Positions 1 to 4,976 of a stretch of 5,701 nucleotides of DNA are shown here, piece by piece (within the stretch, counting starts at the first letter, position 1; each line of letters begins with the position of its first letter). This stretch comes from an uncultured Fidelibacterota bacterium. Its GTDB lineage: Bacteria; Marinisomatota; Marinisomatia; Marinisomatales; TCS55. The translations under genes were made by a program, and so were the position numbers. Location of the stretch: contig CAJWTA010000072.1 of the NCBI GenBank assembly GCA_913046805.1, positions 1 through 5,701 of the forward strand, read 5' to 3'. Below the pieces are notes generated by a model, which did no database searches, was not told the origin of the DNA, and saw only the letters and a list, made by a program, of their open reading frames with translations.

Positions 1-152
1 AAAGGATTTTATCTTTATTTGCGATTAATGTCACAAAAAATGTTAATAATTTTAGAATTACAAACGTAATTATTTCAAATGATAATAATGAGTAACTATT
101 TCCTTGAACAAACAGTATATTGTCTCATACATATTTAGAATAAACCGTAATA
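1..152. other. AT-rich upstream region of the lipoprotein gene
   Basis: No open reading frame of useful length is visible in this very AT-rich leader. It contains a small inverted repeat, AATTAC (56-61) and GTAATT (66-71), separated by four bases. That is too weak, and lacks a T-run, to call a terminator. A poor sigma70-like pair is TTGAAC (104-109) with TACATA (128-133) at 18-bp spacing; TATATT at 116-121 is another possible -10. No clear Bacteroidota-type TAnnTTTG element was found. The promoter of the downstream gene probably lies here but cannot be fixed from sequence alone. Confidence 0.4.
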
Positions 153-1337
153 ATGCTTATGAAATTTTTAAATAAATTATTTTACTTAATACCTTTGGTT
201 TTATTTTTCTCTGGCTGCACTAAAGATGAACCCAAGGGATTATCTGATGCAGAATTAATATTAGCTATTATTGATGCTGAAGATAAAATCGAGGTTGATA
301 TTGAGTCGTTACCTATGGTAGCTAGGTCAACGATGGAAAATAATTATTTGTCTGAGTACTATCACTTAAATACCTACAAAGCTTCTACACTTGGGTATGA
401 AGTATTCATAGCTGGTAAACCTGGCCGTCTTGGAAAACGCAGCGAAGTGTATTTTGATATAACTGGTAATAAGCTTGATTATGCTGAATACGAGCGAGAT
501 GTAATGTCCAATGATGATGATTTTTATAACAGAGATGAATCAGGGGACAAAAGAGATTGGGATTGTTTTTCAATTCAGTATCCAATGACAGTAACTCTAT
601 CTGATGGATATACATATACCTTTGAAAGTGAAGAGGCAGTAAAAGAATATTATGATGCATATGAAATTGATGAAGAAATGTATATAGCTTTTCCTATTAG
701 CGTTATAGGCAACGATGGAGAGGCAATTGTCATTGAGAACGATGAAGCACTAAAAGAAGCCTACAGAGGTTGCTATAGCGGCGAAAGAGACATTGTAATT
801 GAACAAAAATGTTTTTCTTTAGTTTATCCTGTTTCTTATCAATTGCCAGACGGCTCATTAATTGAAGTGTCAGCAGATAATGAGGACAGTTGGGCGGAAA
901 TGAACGCATGGTATGATGAAAATCCTGAATCTGCTGAAAGACCAACTTTGCAATATCCAGTTGTAATAATGTATGAAGAAGATGATGAAGGTAGTGTAGA
1001 CGCTTTAACGGTAACTATTAATAATGAAGAGGAAATGATCAGTGCCAGAGAAGATTGTCGTGAACTTGAATTTGATGATGTTGATGAATGTTATGAGTAC
1101 AGTTATCCTATAACATATATTCTCCCTGATGATTCAACCGTGGAAATAGCTAGTTCGGATGATGAAAACGCATGGGGTCTAATTAGAAGATTCTATGAAG
1201 AAAATCCAGAGGCTGAAGGAGAACCTATTTTACAGTTTCCAATAGAAATTATTTTCCAGGGTGATATGGTTTTTGTCTTTGAAACAAATGCTGAATATGC
1301 ATCTTTTGTTGAAGAAAATTGTAATAGGCAAGATTAA
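153..1337 (+). CDS. acidic repeat-containing lipoprotein, probably surface exposed
   Basis: A 394-residue predicted lipoprotein of unknown function. Residues 1-21 form a signal peptide (Lys-containing start, hydrophobic core LFYLIPLVLFF) ending in lipobox FSGC, with lipidated Cys22. Phe at -3 is slightly atypical. The next residues, TKDEPK, match the Lys-(Asp/Glu)2 export signal described for Bacteroidota surface lipoproteins. Residues about 45-115 (ESLP, GYEVFI, EVYFDITGNKL) resemble a PepSY-like/BLIP-like unit; this is a tentative fold guess. Residues 138-390 hold three degenerate repeats (138-207, 220-302, 313-390). Each starts and ends with Cys and combines a YPxxxxLxD half with an F/YPI/V half. 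These are the only six cysteines of the mature chain besides Cys22, which suggests three intra-repeat disulfides. The protein is very rich in Asp and Glu. No Shine-Dalgarno sequence precedes ATG 153; ATG 159 (MKFLNK) is an equally good start. The Cys-rich small gene follows after 35 bp on the same strand. Confidence 0.85.
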   Translation: MLMKFLNKLFYLIPLVLFFSGCTKDEPKGLSDAELILAIIDAEDKIEVDIESLPMVARSTMENNYLSEYYHLNTYKASTLGYEVFIAGKPGRLGKRSEVYFDITGNKLDYAEYERDVMSNDDDFYNRDESGDKRDWDCFSIQYPMTVTLSDGYTYTFESEEAVKEYYDAYEIDEEMYIAFPISVIGNDGEAIVIENDEALKEAYRGCYSGERDIVIEQKCFSLVYPVSYQLPDGSLIEVSADNEDSWAEMNAWYDENPESAERPTLQYPVVIMYEEDDEGSVDALTVTINNEEEMISAREDCRELEFDDVDECYEYSYPITYILPDDSTVEIASSDDENAWGLIRRFYEENPEAEGEPILQFPIEIIFQGDMVFVFETNAEYASFVEENCNRQD

Positions 1338-1360
1338 AATTATTTTACTAAGTTCTATTA

Positions 1361-1366
1361 AGAGGA
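1361..1366 (+). promoter_or_regulatory. ribosome binding site of the Cys-rich small gene
   Basis: AGAGGA lies six bases before ATG 1373, a good Shine-Dalgarno position. Other plus-strand genes here (153 and 4977) have none, so its presence supports translation of this very short frame. It also fixes the start, since no other in-frame start codon lies close upstream. Confidence 0.65.
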
Positions 1367-1372
1367 TATAAT

Positions 1373-1507
1373 ATGATAAATTGTTGTTCTACTAGTTGTA
1401 AATGCTGTGATGGCGGTTGCAAATGTGATTGCTGTGATAAGGGTCTTTCATGCATGAAAGGCTGTGTCAGTAATTGTTGTAAAAGCGATTGTTGCTGCGC
1501 TAGTTAA
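1373..1507 (+). CDS. metallothionein-like cysteine-rich small protein (44 aa)
   Basis: A 44-residue frame starting MINCCSTSCKCC and ending in TAA. Sixteen residues are cysteine (4, 5, 9, 11, 12, 16, 18, 20, 21, 27, 31, 35, 36, 40, 41, 42), about 36%. They form CC, CxC (9-11, 16-18, 18-20) and CCC motifs. The rest is Lys, Asp, Gly, Ser and Asn, with no His, Trp, Tyr or Phe. This composition is typical of metallothioneins, which bind Zn, Cu or Cd in thiolate clusters. It differs from the known bacterial SmtA/BmtA type, which has fewer Cys and contains His, and looks more like eukaryotic metallothioneins. No signal peptide is present, so a cytosolic location is expected. It has a good Shine-Dalgarno sequence and lies 35 bp after the lipoprotein gene, probably in the same transcript. 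A thiol-redox role or modified peptide cannot be excluded. No metal-sensor gene is seen nearby. Confidence 0.75.
   Translation: MINCCSTSCKCCDGGCKCDCCDKGLSCMKGCVSNCCKSDCCCAS
1445..1460. repeat. perfect 16-bp palindrome inside the Cys-rich gene
   Basis: CTTTCATGCATGAAAG equals its own reverse complement. In RNA it could form a 6-bp stem with a UGCA loop. It codes for the Leu-Ser-Cys-Met-Lys spacer in the middle of the small protein, between the N-terminal and C-terminal cysteine groups. No T-run follows, so it is not an intrinsic terminator. A protein-binding site or mRNA hairpin is possible, and so is chance. Confidence 0.4.
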
Positions 1508-1514
1508 AAAAAAA

Positions 1515-2288
1515 TTAGTATTTGAAGTGCTTGATTTTCTCGCCTTCATCTCCAATTTTTGTCATGGCTTCAATGCCCATATCTATATGTAGGTCTACAT
1601 ATTTTTGGGTCACATCTTTATCTTTTTCCTCTGTTTTAATTCCTTCCGGTATCATTGGCGTATCACTTACAAGTAGCAATGCCCCTCTGTTAATTTCATT
1701 TGAAAAACCAGTGATGAAAATAGTGGCAGTCTCCATATCAATGCCCATGACTCTGATTTTACGAAGGTATTTTTTGAATTTATTATCATGTTCCCATACT
1801 CTACGATTAGTAGAATAAATAACGCCGGTTCTATATTCAATCTCTCTTTCAACTAAAATTCCAGAAACATATTTATGCAGCTTAAATGAAGGCATCGCTG
1901 GAACCTCTTTTGGAAAATAATCATCACTTGTTCCTTCTCCGCGAATCGCTGCAATTGGCAGAATGAAATTTCCTATTTCTGTGGTCTTTTTTAACCCTCC
2001 ACATTTGCCTAAAAACAAAATTCCTTTGGGTTCAATCGCTGATAGAAGATCCATAATAGTAGCAGCATTTGCGCTTCCAATACCAAAATTAATGATTCCC
2101 AATCCATCTTTATTTATTGATGATGTCATTGGTCCACCAATGCCATTTATTTTTGAACCAAATCTCTCAGCAAATTTTTCAACATAATTATGAAAATTTG
2201 TTAAGAGTATCCAATCTCCATACTTACTAGGATCTGTGCCTGTGTACCTTCTAAGCCAGTCAAATGCTATGTCTTTCTTTTTATTCAT
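1515..2288 (-). CDS. amn: AMP nucleosidase, short form (PNP/UDP phosphorylase superfamily)
   Basis: A 257-residue cytosolic enzyme predicted to hydrolyse AMP to adenine and ribose 5-phosphate (purine turnover). Family signs, in order: WILLTNFHNYVEKFA (26-40) typical of the AMP nucleosidase branch; glycine-rich loop GIGSANAATIMDLL (69-82), a phosphate-binding region; core motif GKCGGL (94-99); RGEGTSDDYFP (116-126); GIDMETATIF (182-191), where Glu186 should contact the ribose; and SDTPM (208-212), with Asp209 as the likely general acid. E. coli Amn has about 480 residues with an extra N-terminal domain; this one is only the catalytic domain, like the short form common in Bacteroidota and chlamydiae. 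Another purine nucleosidase or phosphorylase activity is possible. ATG is at 2286-2288 with no evident Shine-Dalgarno sequence. It converges on the Cys-rich gene (7-bp gap) and diverges from the methyltransferase gene (33-bp gap). Confidence 0.85.
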   Translation of the reverse strand: MNKKKDIAFDWLRRYTGTDPSKYGDWILLTNFHNYVEKFAERFGSKINGIGGPMTSSINKDGLGIINFGIGSANAATIMDLLSAIEPKGILFLGKCGGLKKTTEIGNFILPIAAIRGEGTSDDYFPKEVPAMPSFKLHKYVSGILVEREIEYRTGVIYSTNRRVWEHDNKFKKYLRKIRVMGIDMETATIFITGFSNEINRGALLLVSDTPMIPEGIKTEEKDKDVTQKYVDLHIDMGIEAMTKIGDEGEKIKHFKY

Positions 2289-2321
2289 GTGTAATTTTAA
2301 TACTTAAACATTGGGGAAAAA

Positions 2322-2939
2322 ATGCAAAATAAAGCTACTGAACTTTTTAGTGATTGGGCTGACATTGGAAAAGATGAAGGTATGGCAGAAGCTCATAGCC
2401 CTGCTGTAAACCAAATTCTTGAGCAGGCATTATCTGGTAATAAATCTCATTTTAATTTTATAGATGCTGGTTGTGGTAATGGTTGGGTTGTAAGAAAAGT
2501 AAGAGAAATGCCACTTTGCCTGAGCGCTTGCGGCATCGATGGAGCAAAAGGTATGATAGAAAATGCTAGACGTATTGATCCTGGTGGTGATTACCACTTA
2601 GCTGATCTATTATCCTGGTCCCCAACTGTAAAAGCAGAACTAATTTTTAGTATGGAAGTATTCTACTATTTTAAATCTCCAGAAGAATTAACCAGACATA
2701 TTGTTGATAACTGGTTAGCACCCTCCGGCAGGCTAATCATTGGCATTGACCATTATACTGGTAACCCGGATAGTCATAGTTGGCCAGAGGATCTTAACGT
2801 TCACATGACTTTAAAGGATGCCGATGAGTGGGTACAGCTTTTCAGGAACGCCGGTTTATCAAATTGCACTAACTCAAAGGCAAATGTATCAAAAAAATTT
2901 CCAGGTACTTTGGTGGTATCTGGAGATTTAATTGTTTAG
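2322..2939 (+). CDS. class I SAM-dependent methyltransferase
   Basis: A 205-residue soluble protein with a Rossmann-type methyltransferase fold. Motif I is FIDAGCGNGW (46-55), the SAM-binding glycine-rich loop. Asp73 in GIDGAKGMI (71-79) is the likely acidic residue contacting the SAM ribose at the end of strand 2. DLLSW (95-99) is in the usual motif II position. Next come FSMEVFYYF (109-117) at strand 4 and LAPSGRLIIGID (132-143) at strand 5. The C-terminal part (HMTLKDADEWVQLFRNAGL, 161-179) resembles the usual late helix before the last strands. The substrate cannot be read from the sequence; small molecule, protein and RNA targets are all possible. GGGGA (2313-2317) is a weak Shine-Dalgarno sequence four bases before ATG 2322. 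Its TAG stop overlaps the htpG stop on the other strand. The 33-bp divergent gap to amn may place its promoter partly inside amn. Confidence 0.85.
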   Translation: MQNKATELFSDWADIGKDEGMAEAHSPAVNQILEQALSGNKSHFNFIDAGCGNGWVVRKVREMPLCLSACGIDGAKGMIENARRIDPGGDYHLADLLSWSPTVKAELIFSMEVFYYFKSPEELTRHIVDNWLAPSGRLIIGIDHYTGNPDSHSWPEDLNVHMTLKDADEWVQLFRNAGLSNCTNSKANVSKKFPGTLVVSGDLIV

Positions 2940-4801
2940 AGAGATTTCTCCATAAGCTTATTAAGTCTTTTTACAAATCCTGCAGGATTATCCAACTTTA
3001 CACCCTCTTGTAATAACGCCTGCTCATAGATCAATAAAACTCCATCATCAAAAGCTTTTCCTTTTCGCATAGCTGACAGTTTTTTAATTATCTTATGCCC
3101 AGGGTTAATCTCAAGTATCGGTTTTATCTCTGGCATGCCAACTTGTCCAGTAGCTCGCATAATTTCTTGCATTTGAGCAGTAGGATCATTTTCATCTGCC
3201 ACAATACAAGATGGAGAATCACTTAGTCTGCTTGAAGACTTAACATCTTTCACCTTATCACCAAGAACTGATTTCACTTTTTTGATAAGTGGCTTCAGTT
3301 CATCTTTTTTCTCCTTATCATCTTCACCACTTAGCTCATCAGCAGCGCCGCTTCTGTTCACGGATTTAAGGCTTTTTTCTTTGAATGTTGGAATGGAGGG
3401 CATAATGATTTCATCTATTTCGTCATCGAGAATTAAAACTTCAATATCTTTTTTCTTGTACATCTCTAAAAGAGGAGACTCTCTTAGTGCTGATTCGTTT
3501 GTACCCGTGATATAGTATATTGATTCTTGATCGCTTCCCATTCGATCCAAGTAATCTTGTAGAGATACATATCCATCCTCTTTAGTTGACTTGAATCTTA
3601 GTAGTTCAGTTAATGCTTCTTTATGTTCAAATTCTTGATAAACACCTTCCTTTAATAACCTGCCGAACTCATTGTAAAAACCTTCATATTTATCTTTGTT
3701 CTTAGAGATAGTTTTGATCTTATCTAATACTTTTTTCACTGAATTAGATTTGATCTTAGCCATCACTCGATTTTGCTGAAGAATTTCGCGACTAACATTT
3801 AAAGGAAGATCGGAAGAATCAATAATACCTTTAACAAAACGAAGCCATGTTGGAAGTAGCTCCTTCTCATCATCTGTAATAAAAACTCTATTGACATAAA
3901 GTTTTACACCAGGTTGGTAATCAGCTCTATAGATATCTGCTGGAGCTTTACTTGGAATGAAAAACAGTACAGTAAATTCTAGCATACCCTCAGCTGTGCT
4001 ATGAACCCAATCTAACGGATTTTCTGAATCATAAGAGAGGGTTTTGTAGAATTCGTTGTAATCTTTCTTTTTAAGTTCATTCTTAGGCCTTTTCCAAAAT
4101 GCGGTGGCATCGTTTATCTGCTCTGTTTTTGGAGTTTTACCTTTTTCTTTCCCCTCATCGTCATATTCTGTGTCTTCATATGACAAAAATATTGGAAAGT
4201 CTATATGATCAGAATATTTTTTAACAGTGCTCTCAATTTTCCATCTACTTGCAAATTCCTTACCTTCATCGTTGAGGTGAAGGATAATTGTAGTACCTGT
4301 CTCATCTGTTTTATCTGGAACAATTTCATAGCCAGATTTACCATCACTTGTCCATTTATGAGCTTGTTTTTGACCGGCTTTTTTTGAAATAACATCGACT
4401 TTGTCTGCTACCATAAAGCACGAGTAAAAACCTACTCCAAATTGACCGATAAGATTAGAATCCTTTTTGGCATCTCCTGACATTTTTGATAAAAAGTTTT
4501 TCGTTCCAGATCTTGCAATAGTGCCTAAATTATCCTTGAAATCTTTTTTACTCATTCCAATACCGGAATCTTTAATTGTTAGAGTTGGGTTATCGCCGTC
4601 TTCAAAAGAAATATCAATTCTAGGATCAAAATCAAAAGATTTAAAATCATCCTGAGTAAGCGTCAAATATTTTAATTTATCTAAAGCGTCAGATGAGTTA
4701 GATATCAATTCTCGTAAGAATATCTCTTTTTGTGAGTAAAGAGAATGAATGATTAAATGTAGTAGTTGACTAACTTCCGTCTGAAATGTTTGTTTTGCCA
4801 A
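2936..4801 (-). CDS. htpG: molecular chaperone HtpG (bacterial Hsp90)
   Basis: A 621-residue, full-length cytosolic ATP-dependent chaperone that acts as a homodimer in folding and stress protection. The N-terminal GHKL ATPase domain has EIFLRELISNSSDALDKL (26-43) with catalytic Glu31 and Mg-binding Asn35, IKDSGIGM (76-83) with nucleotide-contacting Asp78, and lid motif GQFGVGFYS (119-127). The middle domain carries LPLNVSREILQQ (332-343) with Arg338, equivalent to the ATP-contacting Arg of the family. The C-terminal dimerisation domain runs to MEKSL. Charged insertions at about 208-228 and 485-500 are linker-like. All key residues are present. The start is TTG (4799-4801): the conserved family N-terminus begins there, a Shine-Dalgarno GGAG sits six bases upstream, and no in-frame ATG precedes it before a stop. 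The N-terminus is closer to proteobacterial/spirochaete HtpG than to the Bacteroidota form I know. No CIRCE element was found. Confidence 0.97.
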   Translation of the reverse strand: MAKQTFQTEVSQLLHLIIHSLYSQKEIFLRELISNSSDALDKLKYLTLTQDDFKSFDFDPRIDISFEDGDNPTLTIKDSGIGMSKKDFKDNLGTIARSGTKNFLSKMSGDAKKDSNLIGQFGVGFYSCFMVADKVDVISKKAGQKQAHKWTSDGKSGYEIVPDKTDETGTTIILHLNDEGKEFASRWKIESTVKKYSDHIDFPIFLSYEDTEYDDEGKEKGKTPKTEQINDATAFWKRPKNELKKKDYNEFYKTLSYDSENPLDWVHSTAEGMLEFTVLFFIPSKAPADIYRADYQPGVKLYVNRVFITDDEKELLPTWLRFVKGIIDSSDLPLNVSREILQQNRVMAKIKSNSVKKVLDKIKTISKNKDKYEGFYNEFGRLLKEGVYQEFEHKEALTELLRFKSTKEDGYVSLQDYLDRMGSDQESIYYITGTNESALRESPLLEMYKKKDIEVLILDDEIDEIIMPSIPTFKEKSLKSVNRSGAADELSGEDDKEKKDELKPLIKKVKSVLGDKVKDVKSSSRLSDSPSCIVADENDPTAQMQEIMRATGQVGMPEIKPILEINPGHKIIKKLSAMRKGKAFDDGVLLIYEQALLQEGVKLDNPAGFVKRLNKLMEKSL

Positions 4802-4807
4802 TTTGAA

Positions 4808-4811
4808 CTCC
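4808..4811 (-). promoter_or_regulatory. ribosome binding site fixing the TTG start of htpG
   Basis: On the minus strand GGAG is followed by six bases and then TTG GCA AAA. This well-placed Shine-Dalgarno sequence supports the non-ATG start, since no in-frame ATG is available upstream. Confidence 0.65.
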
Positions 4812-4855
4812 GAATTAGTTATATGTTTTAGTAGATCTGTATTGATGTATCAAAA

Positions 4856-4883
4856 ATTATACCTACTATAGTTTTTCTGCCAC
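4856..4883 (-). promoter_or_regulatory. candidate sigma70-type promoter of htpG
   Basis: Read on the minus strand, GTGGCA (4883-4878, four of six matches to TTGACA) is followed after 16 bp by TATAAT (4861-4856, a perfect -10 box). Transcription would start near 4849, giving a leader of about 48 nt that includes the GGAG ribosome binding site. It does not resemble a sigma32 promoter, and no HrcA/CIRCE inverted repeat is visible, so heat-shock control is not evident from sequence. Confidence 0.5.
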
Positions 4884-4976
4884 ATTGGCATCACATTATA
4901 TCATAATTAGCAACACCGTACATTTAGAAATATGTTATTCTATGTACATAATAAAAAATTGATGTTAAATTAGAAA

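Larger units (their letters stand above)
4802..4976. other. divergent intergenic region between htpG and the M14 peptidase gene
   Basis: This 175-bp region is AT-rich and contains no plausible gene. Besides the htpG promoter it has an inverted pair, GTACAT (4918-4923) and ATGTAC (4942-4947), with the second copy lying in the 10-bp palindrome TATGTACATA (4941-4950). A weak plus-strand promoter could be TTAGAA (4924-4929), 17 bp, CATAAT (4947-4952). The inverted pair would then overlap it, as an operator might. No Shine-Dalgarno sequence precedes ATG 4977. All of this is suggestive only. Confidence 0.35.

Noticed and set aside
56..71. AATTAC/GTAATT hairpin as terminator of an upstream gene
   Set aside because: A 6-bp AT-dominated stem with no T-run is expected often by chance in such AT-rich sequence.
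406..660. Minus-strand open frame (84 codons) inside the lipoprotein gene
   Set aside because: It lies wholly opposite a well-supported gene, is rich in His, Gln and Leu as expected from the complement of Asp/Glu codons, and shows no family motif. The frame at 730-945 is rejected for the same reason.
1373..1507. Cys-rich protein as a RiPP precursor modified by the nearby SAM enzyme
   Set aside because: The SAM protein at 2322 is a class I methyltransferase, not a radical-SAM enzyme (no CxxxCxxC). It is separated by amn, with no lanthipeptide or YcaO gene in the window, and the peptide shows no leader/core division.
1522..1818. Plus-strand open frame (98 codons) opposite amn
   Set aside because: It is antisense to a gene with clear family motifs. 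Its translation is low-complexity Ser/Ile/Leu with no recognisable domain. The frame at 1963-2187 and those opposite htpG (3282-3515, 4205-4387, 4467-4655) are also shadows.
2922..2951. GGAGA ... TCTCC inverted repeat at the methyltransferase/htpG junction as a shared terminator
   Set aside because: The arms are five bases with a loop of about 20, no T-run follows on either strand, and both arms are coding.
4802..4976. CIRCE or sigma32 heat-shock control of htpG
   Set aside because: I found no TTAGCACTC-N9-GAGTGCTAA element or CTTGAAA/CCCCAT pair on the minus strand. The best match is an ordinary sigma70-like promoter.
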